In this document: one piece after another, positions 1 through 13,800 of the stretch
Numbering within the stretch: the stretch's first letter is position 1
Layout of the letters: every line of letters starts with the position of its first letter
DNA from: Saksenaea vasiformis B4078
Lineage: Eukaryota; Mucoromycota; Mucoromycetes; Mucorales; Saksenaeaceae
DNA: 34,199 nucleotides
Reading direction: 5' to 3'
NCBI GenBank assembly: GCA_000697055.1
Contig: JNDT01001129.1
Location: forward strand, 1 to 34,199
The notes under the pieces: generated by a model
Told to the model about the DNA's origin: nothing
The model's input: the letters and a program-made list of their open reading frames with translations, nothing else
The model's database searches: none
Translations under genes and position numbers: made by a program

Positions 1-922
1 AAGAGGAGACTTACACTGGTATTTGTTGCCAACGCTGACGGTTCACACCATATTCCACCCTTTTTCATTGGGAAGGCCCAGCGACCTTGAAGCTTCAAGA
101 AGAAAAGTGGTACATATTACTGTGACCGAGGAACCAACTTCAGCATGCTAATGGTTATACGTAGGTGAACAGTATGGTTTCTAGTATTCTATCTTATTAG
201 CTACCTTTACTTGATAAAAGAATATTTTTCCACAAAAATTATTCCTTATCATACAACGAGTTTTGAAATAATTTACTGCATACCAAATTTGTTTCCTGAA
301 AAAATATTCTTATATCGAGGTTATTCCTTTATCGAATATTCTTATATCAAATATCTACTGTACTTAGTATCTCGACCTTCGGTGTGCTTGATTACCCGAA
401 GTATATAAGACGTAGTCGTAACTTATGAATGACCGCCTGCCGTGAGCCATTTCGGTAGCTTATCTCACACATTTCTTGCTGCTTCATGCTATTCGCATTC
501 TTTCTGCCACATCAAGCTCAGATTTACGGGATATGTAGGTGATCCTGAGAGAAGCAGACGGTATACGTAACCGAATTTAAGAGACAAGTCGAATTGCCAT
601 GGTATATTGGTCTTAACCCTTTGCAATACCCCATATTTTTGTCCGATCCAGCCCATGGGTGAACAGAACTTAAGAGTCATAACTCTGGCATGTAGCTGCA
701 GTTCTTTATCAGTAGTTGGCATTTGAATTTGTCGATGCAGTAATATAATCATGTTTGTTTATGTGACACGACTCTTCAGTTGCTACCTGCATCAAGCAAT
801 AATAAGTTGTTTTTAATCAGAACTAGAAGCCGAGATACTATGCAACTGCAACATTTGGCGGTCTAGAAGGAAGGGAAAATGGTGTATCTCAAAGCTGTAG
901 TCAGTCCAAGCCGGCAGTTCTT
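1..922. other. Left-edge region, no supported gene
   Basis: This is AT-rich DNA downstream of the Rag GTPase gene. The only ATG-initiated frame of note is 87 codons on the minus strand (752 to 489). It resembles no family I know, has no flanking exon that I can join to it, and is probably chance. I see no RNA gene or repeat. Confidence 0.4.
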
Positions 923-2346
<1,424 letters not shown>

Positions 2347-3752
2347 GGTGATTGTTAGAAAGTACGACGGGCCTCTTCGAGCTCTTCGCTTTGCGGATTT
2401 ACTCCTCAGGTCTGTGACTACCTACAACGCAAACGTCATGGCTTTTTCTCTTCTCGCCACGAGAGCATCCCTAGCGCTATAAGTATTCCACTATCCAACA
2501 ATGTGGAGGTGGGACATATCTATGCAAATAACTGGAGAGCAGGTACAAGTAGATGAGATTCAACCTGTGCGATGGAGATACTACATCTATCGTGATATCA
2601 AATCCCTAAAAGGAGAAACCATATAAAGTGAAGAACTCAGCTGGTCGGTTGTTATCCTGACAAACAGCGTTAGCAATCGAAGCAGTTTCTCTTTCGCATT
2701 AAGATGCCATTGCCATAGTGCTCCACACCTTTCCTACGCTAGTGCAACGTAGCGGTTATGACCTATCTTAGAGCTCATATACCCCAGATATTACTACCTC
2801 CAATAAACTTCCGTGTTTGCATTGATTGAACTCTTTCCCAAACTTTATCACTGCATGTTAGATTTTTCTTTTGATCCATACTGCTAGAAACCATCTGTGA
2901 CGACAAGGGTAGCTATCTTCATTTCCTTTTGATAAGATGCTTATTTTCGTATGCTGCTAGGAGAGCTGGTCTAAGCAGATCTTCAGATACGGCTTGTAAC
3001 CTTTATCATCCTTTTCCACTTGGAAGACGGTTCTCTTCACTCCGTTGACGAATATGTTTCATGGATCTGCCTGTCTAGCGGTCTTTGTCTCACATTCATC
3101 TGTGGATGAACGTCGAAACCAAATATAGTTCCTGGTCGTACTGTAATTCAAGTCGCATTTCTTTTGTTTCATGTCCTCTAAAAGACTAGACCTTGTCATG
3201 TGGGCTTCTCGTTTTTTTCGGGAGGTGCCATTTTTAAATGTCTAGTTGTCAGAAATAAATAACATGGTATAATGATTGTAGAGACGGTCATGAGTAATTA
3301 CAAAACCTTAAGAGACGATACCACCAGATGATCTCGCGTCGACGGCAATGTATGGCGGCCAAAACGTTTCGGTTGCAGTCAGATCAGATGATCGAAGTAA
3401 ATCTCCACCAGCGTGTTATCCGTCGCTTACAGATGCTCACTATAGTTCGCCTTCATAATTTTTCCTAGAGCTAGTGCATATTTCTCAGGAAGGACAGACG
3501 CACTACCTTCATACCTGTTTAGGGTGATACTTTCTAATCCATGTTACGTGGCTTAAATGCTCTCAGGTTATACATGACGAATTTTAGTAGACAATAGCTG
3601 TCAGTAATATGGATCTCACGCTGATCCTTTGGAATCCTGGAAAACGGGATGGCAATTTTCCGATGTAGCTCTTAGTGTTTGTTACTTCTTCTGGTAACTA
3701 TCATAATGCTCATTATTTCCGCGACTTCTTTTTGTAAGAATTGCTCTTTCCA
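2347..3752. other. Gene-poor divergent intergenic region with possible relic coding
   Basis: This 1.4 kb lies between the 5' ends of the Rag GTPase and propeller genes, so it must hold both promoters. No intact gene is present. On the minus strand, short protein-like stretches interrupted by stops can be read, for example about 3690-3543 and 3096-2957. They may be remnants of a decayed gene or transposon, or chance. I recognise no family in them. Confidence 0.35.
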
Positions 3753-5597
3753 ATGAATCGAAAGTTACTACTAGCACTGACCTCTATCAGTGCTATAATA
3801 AATATATCGGGCGTCACGGGCAATGAATTGATGAACGCCAACCCAGATAGTGCAACCGGCGGAATTCGTATGGGCTCTACCAACGCACTTGTGCCAGATG
3901 CATCAGCAGAGCACCCGTTGGTTATTTCCCGCCCGGAGGATCAGCCTCTGTGCAAACCAGACGTGGCTATACAACCACTGAAACCGTTTAGAGTCCTAGA
4001 CGGGTTTAATGCCATAGTGCTGGCACAGGTGAAAAATCCCCGCAAGCTCGTCGTCGATCATGTTGATCATGTGTTGGTCGTTTCTGGTGGCGAGGGTGTA
4101 TATTCAATTCGAAAAGACAAATGTGGTAATGTGGACGTCAAAAAAATCCTTGAAGGCCTGGATCAGCCTGTGGGTCATGGTATTGCCCTTTACAACAACC
4201 ATGTGTACGTCGCCACTGCAAACTCCGTTTGGAAATTCCCATATGTCGACGGTCAGCACAGTTCCTTGGAAGACGGCGTCAAAGTGCTCCGAAATATAAA
4301 CCCCACGGATCCTGACGCACTGCCAGATGTGGCAATTGATCCGTTCGGCCATGCATATGTACCTCGTAGCGTCCGTGAATTAGACGACAGTATTGACGGA
4401 AGACAGGCTATCATTAAAAAATTTAATTTCCGTAACATTCCGGAGGGTGGTTACGACTATGATCGGGATGGAGAGGTACTAAGCCAAGATAAAACTAACA
4501 GGAGGTTATTTATCGGGTTCTTTTTTTTTTTTTTTTCGCCCGTGCAGGTCCATGCCTATGGAACAAATTCACACGGATCTCTCGCTTTTGATGCGCAAGC
4601 TCGTTTATGGGGAATCGATGCTCCTCTTGAAACTGTACAGCGTGCTGATATAGGAGGAGGTACCTTTCTAAACCAAAAAAAAATTAACTGAGAATGTCGT
4701 TATAATGCAAAACATTAGACATTTCCCAGCGCGGTTTGGCTCAAGAAATTAATCTCTATGAATTCCCTTCGAGAAATTATGGCTTCCCATATTGCTTTAC
4801 GGAGTATGATCTCGGTTCTTATACCCATCTCGCAAGAGGGAAGGGTGCTCAATGGGTAAGAAGATGAAAAGAAAAATCGTGATGCAGCTTAGGGTTTCAG
4901 AGCTAAACGAGTAGAAAAGGGTCACCCTGTCTACATGAACAACTCGCTGGATCTAGACAGTTATTGTCAAGAGGACTCTAACAACCGCGCTCCAGCAGTA
5001 CCATTGGCACCTCAGTCGCATGCGTCGGCAATATACTTTTTTATGGGAACGTTCTGCTCTGTTGGTGACTCAGATACCAGAGGGACATCTGTGGGAATGC
5101 CATGTAATTGGACTGATACTCCAATTGTCGCTTACCGCGGTGTGACTGGGCAGCCATACGGGCACAGCGTTGTTCATCTACCTTTTGATGATCTGGGTCA
5201 TAAGCCGCGTTGGGATAAACAAAATGAAGTTATCTTTGAGGCAGCCGAACCATGCACAGGCTACCCTTGTATCAGCCCTACCAGTTTAGGGGTTGACTCC
5301 TATGGTCGGTTGTTAATCAGCAGTGACGAGACAGACGAAGTCTTCATGGTGTACCGCATCTATAATCCTCAGGCCGCTAAAATTCTAACCGACAGGGACA
5401 ATGCAAGGGAAGCAGCGGAAGAGGCTGCAGAGGAGGCGGCAGAGGACGCGATGGAAGATGAACTAGAGGATGGAGCAGAAGACGGACCGGAAGACGGACC
5501 CGACGACGCTATTGAAGAAGATAATGGTGGAGAAGAAGAAGACGGACAGATAGAAATAGCAGCAAACACATACAGGAAACATGTGTTCAATAACTAG
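3753..5597 (+). CDS. Secreted six-bladed beta-propeller, sugar/sorbosone dehydrogenase-like
   Basis: Four exons fit in phase: 3753-4475, 4548-4659, 4719-4855 and 4893-5597, giving 558 residues. The start is the first ATG (3753); the open frame upstream begins only with a TTG. Residues 1-23 form a signal peptide (MNRKLLLALTSISAIINISG). The body resembles the PQQ-type glucose/L-sorbosone dehydrogenase propellers: a first blade with PRKLVVDHVDHVLVVSGG, AIDPFGHAYV, then AQEINLYEFPSRNYGFPYC (family pattern DELN...NYGWPYC), SHASAIYFF, GHSVVHLPFDDLG and SLGVDSYGRLLISSD. The C-terminal 60 or so residues are a very acidic low-complexity tail of EAAE and EDGxED repeats. Whether a quinone cofactor is bound cannot be judged. 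The 37-nt third intron is unusually short, and intron 1 ends in a run of 17 T residues. The gene is convergent with the FAS1 gene. It is likely extracellular or vacuolar; the substrate is unknown. Confidence 0.8.
5401..5559 (+). repeat. GA-rich low-complexity tract encoding an acidic tail
   Basis: Imperfect short repeats of GAxGAxGCx and GAAGACGGAC run through this part of the last exon of the propeller gene. They encode alternating Glu/Asp with Ala or Gly/Pro. The tract looks like an expanded codon-level repeat rather than folded domain sequence. Confidence 0.75.
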
Positions 5598-5608
5598 AAG
5601 AACCTAGC

Positions 5609-5614
5609 AATAAA
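5609..5614 (+). promoter_or_regulatory. Putative polyadenylation signal AATAAA
   Basis: An AATAAA hexamer lies 11 nt after the stop codon of the propeller gene, inside the 79-nt gap between two convergent stop codons. It is a plausible cleavage/polyadenylation signal for the plus-strand transcript. Confidence 0.5.
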
Positions 5615-5676
5615 AAGACGTTTTTGAACGCACTCACAAACCATTTATATACAAAAACACAACCGAAGAATTGGTT

Positions 5677-8235
5677 TTAAATAGCACGGTATCCAAGTCT
5701 CCTTCTACTCCAAATTTTGTATCCAAAGAAGCCACAGACGCCTAGTATACCACATAGGATAATAGTGGTTGATGCAATCAAGACTACGGACCAGAAGTAA
5801 GGAAGGCCAAAGATACCACGGCGGATTGGAATCAATACTGCATCAATTTCAAGTACCCCACCTCCGCCGGATGATTTCCCCATGCCAATGACCTGTGCAC
5901 GACTGCTTTCCGGTTTATCCTTCACTTCTACAATGAAGCCACCGTTTTCTGTCGCACGGATCAACACCTTGTCGCTGTCAGAGAGTAATGTAGGGTATTC
6001 GCCGCTGTCGCCGCCAAGCATCCACTTTTCTTGCCAACCCATCGGAATGAGATGAAGTTTAACGACACGCACCAGCTGTTCAGGATCACGCAGTAATGCA
6101 TCAAGATCCATGCGAGCGAACGCTTTATCCGACGGGGCCAGTACAACGTAGTTGTTCTTCTCAATTTCATCCAGTAAACCAGCTTCTTCTAAAACCTCCA
6201 ACATGGATGTGGCATCAATTCCAAGAAGGATATTCTGATTGGTGATCTTTACGTGATCTGGAATTTGCACTTCATCTAGCTTGTGCACTACTCCGTTCTG
6301 CACAAGAATATCGGCCTTGGTTACAATACCCATTTCGCGGCCATCGGGACGACCCACAATGATATTACCGGAGCTATCTTGACCGATTCGTAGAGTAGCA
6401 TTAGCGAGTGTGTCCACTTCGTACGTGTCCTTAATCATATCATTTTGGTACAGGAGCTGTGTAACAGAGTGGTATCTAAGCACAGACTGTAGTGCTGGTT
6501 TTGCCGTCGGATGAACAAGATATTTCGCCACAAGCCCCAGATGCTGAAATGCGTCATTCGTGGGCACAAAGAGGGTTATGCCCTTGGCGTCCTTGATATC
6601 CTCTACGACTTCTGATACATAAAGTGTCGCAATAAAGGTTGATAGATCCAGATCCACCACCAGCGTTTTCAGCAGGTCACCAGGAAGTGTTAGGGGTTCG
6701 GATATGCGATGTATAATGTTGCCGCCGCCATTAACATTAACTAATCTACTGATTAATACTCGCACAAAATAGAAAGGCAGCCCCTTACTGCTATCATCAA
6801 GCACTCTCGAATGATCGAACCTGATGGACTTCGCGATCTCTTGCCCTACGCTCTTTTGCTCACTTTCAACGTACACGGGAAGTTTTTGGTAATTTCCAGC
6901 AAGTTTAGATGATTTGAATTCTGTAGCAAGCAACCTCTTATTAACCAGGTTATCTTGGACCCAGGTGCCATTCAAGAGATGGTAAGACAACCAATCCCGA
7001 ATCATGACACCTGGAATATCGTCATCCTTGATATCTTCGTTGGATGGCACCAGAAATGTATGGTTATTCTCACAGTCATTCAAATATTGGTTCAAGCCAT
7101 GCTGCCCCAACAACGAAGCAAATTTTGTGGCATTGAGACCATAAAGGTATTTTCGCGTATCAAATACGATGCTATCTGGGACAATAACATCTTCTAATAT
7201 ATGTATAACACCTAAAAAAGTATCATTAACTCGCGTTGCACATATGTCCAACATGAGCTTACCATTGGCAGCCAGTATGTCCTTTTCAGAGACCTGGATG
7301 CCGTTAACAGTAAGCAGATTATTATTGTCTACAGACACAGAGAGCGACTCCCCAGATATCGATTTGTCTAGTTTGTTAGTTTAGCCATGAAGTTGACATA
7401 ACGTAGACTGCCTACATGTGGTCTTGTTTCTTGGAAAGTCTGCAGAATATAAGGCATCTTCAATAACCATGTAGTTGAGCAAATGACTCAGGTCATCGTG
7501 ACCATATTTCGATGTAATGTATGTCTTTTCAACAGAATTAAACTTATCAAGGACATCCCGCGCCGATATAAAAACGGTAAAGGGACGCTCTTGGTTCAAA
7601 ACATTCTCAAGGCCAATGTTTTTCATCAATTCATACAGACTGCTGTTTCTGTTTTCTAATGATATGCCTGAACATGAAGAATAATGTGAGAAAGCGGTAG
7701 ACTTGGCATCTGCTTGGCAAATGCAAGACACATTACCTAACAGTTCAGGGGGTTCCAACAGCCGGTCGATCGCTTGAATATACGTTTGATTGTTGACCAC
7801 GATATCCTTAGTAGTAATCTGGGCAAGATTAACGTATACTTTTTCGCGGCCCTTGCGTAGACCGCCCTCTTTCGTAATTTTTATGCGTTGACCAGTATCA
7901 TTGGAACCCAGCACATTAGGCCGAACGTAGAGGGACTCGACCAGCTGACCGTTAAGGAACTGTTCACCAGTCATACCGGCAGGTAAAAAGTGATACAAGA
8001 GCATGTCTTGAGTAATATCTTTGCTCTTGTACTTATCGAAAGCATCATTATCAGGCGCAAATAAAGTTCCTGCTTTCATACTGTTGACATAGGGAATTAG
8101 TCGGGTGCGTTGCAAATGTTGGATAAGTTTTTCGAAGCGTTCATCCTCAGACAAGACGTCAATGATAGTCTTGTATGCCAGCGTGTGAAGTAAAAACGTG
8201 CTTATGACAATGAATGAAAGTAATTGGCGTGTCAT
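5677..8235 (-). CDS. Five-domain fasciclin (FAS1) type I membrane protein
   Basis: Two exons, 8235-7416 and 7367-5677, are joined by a 48-nt intron (GTAGGC...CTAAC...CTAG) and give 836 residues. The junction falls inside a FAS1 domain and restores the pattern YKSISGESLSVSVDN. There is a signal peptide (1-20), then five FAS1 repeats at roughly 21-165, 200-335, 345-505, 505-640 and 645-790. Each has an FxPxNxAF- or FVP-like motif (TLFAPDNDAF, TLFVPTNDAF, VVLAPSDKAF) and a final strand such as GVVHKLDEV. One transmembrane helix (about 798-825) is followed by a short basic cytosolic tail. Many NxS/T sites suggest N-glycosylation. Layout and length match fungal vacuolar FAS1 proteins such as S. 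cerevisiae YLR001C and S. pombe Fsc1, the latter implicated in autophagosome-vacuole fusion. The function here is inferred from that resemblance only. Confidence 0.9.
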
Positions 8236-8435
8236 GTGTGTTTGGAAGGAAATGAAAACGCTGAAAGGTCCAGCCCTTTTTTTCTGGGTTCATGCAAATG
8301 GTCACGCTCACGTTTTCTCCGGCTCGAGGAAGCAACAATGATTTTCGGTGTATTAAAAAAATCGCGAGGGTAAATGTATAACCGTCTTTATGCAGCTGAT
8401 TTCAACGGCTTCACGTTCTTCTTCTCCTGATTATT

Positions 8436-8466
8436 AGGGTTGCAAGTAGTAGGGTTGCAAGTAATA
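8436..8466. repeat. Two-copy 15-nt tandem repeat
   Basis: The unit TAGGGTTGCAAGTA occurs twice in direct succession about 0.2 kb upstream of the FAS1 gene start. It is a minor local duplication of no known function; it could be a duplicated binding site or slippage. Confidence 0.6.
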
Positions 8467-9339
8467 TTTATTTACATCGCCTTCATCATGTCCTACTATA
8501 ATGTGATATATAATCTAGCACTTGTATCTGGTTCATTGATGCCGGCTTGAATATTAGGCAAACTGGAACACCTTTGTTCATGAATAGTGGTTTCGGATGA
8601 CATGTGATGGTTTATACATCTCCACTCTTTCTCTACCAGAATAATATAATGAATCCTCTACTATAGCATGGATGTTCAAGATCCGCTCTGGTTTGTATCA
8701 GATGCCCTTCATGTCTAAGACCTCTATTGACCACATAACGTGTTCATTTAAGGTTTATGCGAGAAGATCTCTTTGTTTTAGGCATGGCCTGTTCTCGTTC
8801 CCAAACACATATTTAAAGAGGAATAATCCATCCGATTGTCATTTACAACGAGCTCTTATCCCTTTTCTTCACTCTTTCTAATGCATTCATCTTGGCATCA
8901 CTTTTTCTTTATTGGCAATCATGTCCTGGGCTAAATTATTCATCAGGGTCCTCTTTCTACGTGAGCCGTATCATCAAGCTACCTAGTTTTGGTGACGGGA
9001 TGGCTTTCTTGTGATGATATCAGCTCTTTCTCTTTTAACCAAACGGTTTGCCGTTATTATGCTTTCTATGCCAATGCTTACTGTGCAATAGACTCTTGGA
9101 CGGTTCATCGTCTTCGCTTGTCTTTACCGAGAACCAAAGTTTAAGCAGCTTCACTCCAAAATAAACCAAGATAATACCCTTCTAACAGTGGAACATCTAT
9201 GGTGATGACTATTCAAGTTGTATTTGGTATCCGCCATCTCGTTTTCTCCCTGAAGACATCTGCTATCTATCGTAAGTGATCCTGCCCCAGTAATGTCTTG
9301 ATACTGAGCTTTTGAATCTGCTCTTGGTTGACGGTTTCG

Positions 9340-9341
<2 letters not shown>

Positions 9342-9410
<69 letters not shown>
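9342..9410. repeat. (AC)n microsatellite, 69 nt
   Basis: An uninterrupted AC/GT dinucleotide run of about 34 units. The His-Thr and Cys-Val open frames across it are artefacts of the repeat. Confidence 0.98.
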
Positions 9411-9411
<1 letters not shown>

Positions 9412-10879
9412 CACCATCTTGTGGGTGTTTTAAAAAAAGCCGCCGTAGATCCTCCGGGAGCTCTAAGTGTTGTTTGATCAGGGTTCATTTGCATTGTGCT
9501 AATGACTTTTCCTAACGGGCAGCTTTGTGCGATGGCACCAGGACGATGTAGATAACTCGCTTTGTTGTGCTTGCCATCTCATCTAAGGTGTTCTAAGAGT
9601 CCTGCAAAACGTTCTCGTTCGGGAGACGTACATGATGAAACCATCAGGTAAGAAATCTTGTCGGACTTGTGTATGATGCTGACTTTCCGCCGCTGTGCTT
9701 GCCAAGGCAGCACGAGAAGCTGCGAGTCAAGTTTTCAAGGATGATTTTGCATCTGCCTAAGATTAAATAGCTGGGTATTTTCTCCAAAAATGATTTATCT
9801 ATAGAATCTTCATGAAGTTCCTAGGTCTTTATTCGATAAATTAAGCATGAAGTGACAATGCTATGCTAGCAAACCCTTTGTCTATACTACAACCCTGGCA
9901 TGCATAAAGCCAGAGCTTTTTTTCTTTTCGGGATCGAGCCAGCGGCTTGGTGATAGCACTTGTTTTAAAGTTACAGTCGCAACATTAAAATTACCCCGCT
10001 ATCAGCATATGCTTGTGTAAGAAACAACTCTACATTACGGGAAGTTCGTTTCTTCCTTGTTTTCCGCATTCAGGGGAAAACGTTTTGATTTAACGGCTGG
10101 TAAACACTAGCCTTTCATAGATTTGAGTGGGCAAGAAAACTATGAAGTACAATAGTGAGAGGTTGAGACAATATCCCTTAGTTCAATTATCAATGTTTGA
10201 TTATCATTTGAGTTAAATTTCGATCTGTTACGCTCCATTCTTGCTACACTGTTCAACGTTCTTGGCGAACTTTTACTTCAAACGTCTCTTTCCCAATTTC
10301 TAAACACCAATGAAATAAGGATGATGCATGTCTAATGCGGGTCCGTGATTTGATCTAATCACGTCATTCGCAGGACTACTTAATCCTGCATCCCCTCCTG
10401 ATATGTTGCTATTTCTGAACGCTCGTCCTCAATGCGATTGAAGATGGAGACACAGCCAACAGATACAGGCTTAATATCCATTACTCCACAAGCAATTACC
10501 CAAAGATACTGCGTTAGGGACGTTACTATAACCATAGCAAGACTTTCATATTGTTCCTATCCCAACACGTCTATGAAATTTGTCACGGAGATCAGACAAT
10601 AGCCTGAATGCATTTTCAAACCCAGGGTTGATCCTTTTTTACTTCTTTTGGTCGGCTTTCTCTTCTGCATCCCAAGGCCACGCTAGGGTCTTCTCAAAGG
10701 TGCGTCGACTATCTATGCTATCTTTCCCTGTGACATGTGGGATCCAAATACCACAGATTATCCAAATCCACAGCAAATCGCGGAGTTTTGTTTCAGCTGT
10801 TTCGATGGTGGTCGTTTCCACGGCAGCCTTAAAACCGCTCAACTCCGTGCCATACAACCAGAGCATATTATCTGCCATA

Positions 10880-13800
10880 ATGGAGCACGATCCTTATGGC
10901 GCGATAAAATTCGGCGAATTTCGCCAGTACATGCAAAATAAACAAGCGAAACTTAAAGATCAGGAAAGAATAATGTAAGATCGGAATCTTCGGGGGAATT
11001 GTGCTCTTTGCTGATGCCGCAATGTAAAGTGGCCAATTAGCAAGCCAGGAACTGCCGCCTATCTTTAAAGATCTTTCCATCTACATTAACGGATACACTG
11101 AACCTCCGCAAAGAGAATTACGCAAAATGATCATTCAACACGGTGGCGATTACCAACATTACCGTTAGTCTCAGAGTTAAACAGTCCTCAAGCGTGTAAC
11201 TCATACCACGTTTTAGTGCAGAAATCAAGTGTAACACATATCATAGCATCAAATTTAACCAGCGCTAAGATGCATGAATTCAGGTAGCATCACCTATGAA
11301 CGACCATATCAATTGAGCATGTCTTTAGAGCATACAAGGTTGTGAAACCTGCATGGATTACTGATTCTATTAAGGAGAACAAGCTTCTACCCTGGACCCA
11401 GTACCGTGTGATTCCTAGAAGCGGGATGCAACGCGAGCTAGATTTTACGAAGGCGACAAAAACAGGAGCCGACATCGATGAAAATGCTATCCACCGCAAT
11501 GACGAACTCGTCCATGCCCCGGAAGCGGTGCAATCTTCATCGCCTCTAGCTGAAAATGCTATGACAGAAACAAACCAGGACGCAGATACAACGAGATCAG
11601 TGACCACAGAGAGCGCCTTAGCCACAGCAGCTTGTCCCGACTTCATAAAAAAGTATTATAAATCGTCAAGGCTTCACTACTTGTCTACATGGAAGGCAGA
11701 ACTGAGAAGCATAGTGGCCAAACTGGAGGATAAATATCCTTTAGCTCAATTTTCCAGCACAGATAGGAAAAGAAAGCACGTGGAGGGACTACGAGTAGTC
11801 ATGTAAGTCATTATTGGTCAAACAAATTACTTATAGTCGCAGGCATGTCGATTTCGATTGCTTTTTTGCGTCAGTGGGATTGTTAGAAAGACCTGAATTA
11901 AAAGATAAACCGGTACATGTACATGACTAGCTGTGAACAATTTCAACTCATTGCTAAAATAGGTGGCTGTGGCTCATGGAAAAGGTCTTAAGGAAAATTC
12001 TTCTAGTGACATTGGTAATATTGCCCTGTTAATCGTAGAAGCACGTTATTGAAACTCGTTTACTTCGGGATTAACTAGCTTCCTGTAACTACATCGCCCG
12101 ATCTTTTGGAATATATAATGGGATGCAGTAAGTTCGAGAGTAATTCAGATGGAATTACTGAAAGTTTATAGAGCTGGCGAGGCTAAGCGCAAGTGCCCTG
12201 ACTTGACCCTGATTCCGTAAGTGAAGGATAAATCTGATAGATAAGCAGGAAATAAAACTATCATTTAGATACGAATTTGAGAAATACAGAGCCATTTCTG
12301 AACAGTTCTATGAGGTATATTAGGTGCGCAAGTTGAAGATGTAGCTTCTTATTTTCTGCTGTTTATAGATACTGTTTAAATATGCGGATGAAATCGAAGC
12401 AGTCAGTGTTGACGAGGCTCTGATCGAAGTGGCATTCCATATCACTCAACCAAACTGCGGACAAGAAGAAGCACTTGCGATACAAATCAGGAAAGAGATC
12501 AGGGAAAGAACAGGCTGTGAAGCAAGTATTGGTATTGCATCCAATATCCTATTAGCGAGGTCTGTTGTATCTGTGACATGAAAGAATTCTGATTTTTTTT
12601 TTCGCAAACAATAGGCTAGCTACTAGGAAAGCAAAGCCATGCAATCAATTTTATTGTAAACCGGAAAACGTGCAACAGTTTTTGAGCGAGCAAGACGTCT
12701 CTGATCTCCCTGGAGTAAGCTATTAATTATCTTCAATGACTGATTTCTAATTTATCATTAGGTGGGATACGTTATGTATAACAAACTTTCAAAGATGGTA
12801 CGCATTCTTCATGCTTTGTAACAACCGCTAAATGTCTGTCTAGGGTGTTCGCCGTGTTACAGACCTAATGAAAGTTCCATTGACTAAATTGCAAAGTGCA
12901 TTTGGGTCTAAGATGGGTTGGACGCTGTACAATTTTGCAAGAGGAATTGATGACCGACCGCTATCAACAATGAAACCACGACAATCAGTCAGTGCTGATG
13001 TCAACGTAAGATATCTGTATATAACAGCTATATGATTAATTGGCGTTAGTGGGGTATCCGATTCGAGAATGATGCCCAAGCAGAAGTACGTTTATCCACT
13101 TTTCTTTCCGCAATCTTTAACAGAATCTGCTGAAAGAAATTTTTAGAAGAACTATCCAAAGAAGTCAGCGACAGGCTTAAACATATTGGAATGAAAGGGA
13201 AATCTATCATGCTGAAGGTATAAGGCGGTATCTATAGATGTCCACTGAGTTATCTTTTAGATATTAAGGCGAAGTGCCAATGCTGGAGAAGCTACGAAGT
13301 TCCTTGGATGTGGCGAATGCGATAGCTTTTCAAAGTCAACAAAACTCGATGAGTTTACAGACGATCCTTTTATAATCAGCAAGCATACGGTTCAGATGCT
13401 CAAGTCTTTTAAGTTCATAGCGACGGATATCAGAGGTCGGTTCAAATGAAGTGCATCACATCAAGGTCTAATAACAGTCATGTAACAATTAGGCGTTGGA
13501 ATACAAATCCAGAAACTCGACAACCAGGAACAGCGTTCCCCGATAACGGGTAGATATACGAGATTGAAAATTGGGAGACTTACATCTCTGTAGGAAACCA
13601 AATGAAACTCGATTTTGGAAGAGCAAACGAAAGAGTCATAGTGAAAAAGCCTTGTCAAGATACTGATTTTGACAAAGCTGTCAAATCTCCCGGATCTGCA
13701 CAGGGCAAAAGGCCAATTATGGTAGGGTATCGATGCATTATTTGACAGGACTCACAAATTTTCGTCATTATAGGAAGTCGACAGATCAGTGTACTCAGAA

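Larger units (their letters stand above)
8236..10879. other. Gene-poor divergent intergenic region
   Basis: This 2.6 kb separates the 5' ends of the FAS1 and REV1 genes. It contains a small 15-nt tandem duplication, a CA microsatellite and no intact gene. On the minus strand, short protein-like runs broken by stops are readable (for example 8755-8642 and around 9330-9140) and may be decayed coding sequence. The open frame directly upstream of the REV1 start (10580-10879) begins with TTG, is not REV1-like, and is taken as non-coding. Confidence 0.4.

Noticed and set aside
489..752. 87-codon ATG-initiated minus-strand frame
   Set aside because: No family resemblance, no joinable exons and length within chance expectation for AT-rich DNA; mentioned only in the region description.
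5369..5590. Serine-rich minus-strand frame
   Set aside because: It is the complement of the acidic repeat tail of the propeller gene.
7381..8235. Separate 284-residue FAS1 gene ending at 7381
   Set aside because: A canonical 48-nt intron joins it in phase to the downstream FAS1 frame and restores a domain cut in half, so it is one gene rather than two or a frameshifted pseudogene.
9151..9515. Open frames with long Cys-Val or His-Thr runs
   Set aside because: They are translations of the AC/GT microsatellite in different frames.
10580..10879. In-frame extension of REV1 by 100 N-terminal codons
   Set aside because: It starts with TTG, is hydrophobic and unlike REV1; the ATG at 10880 directly precedes the conserved N-terminal segment FGEFRQYMQNKQAKL.
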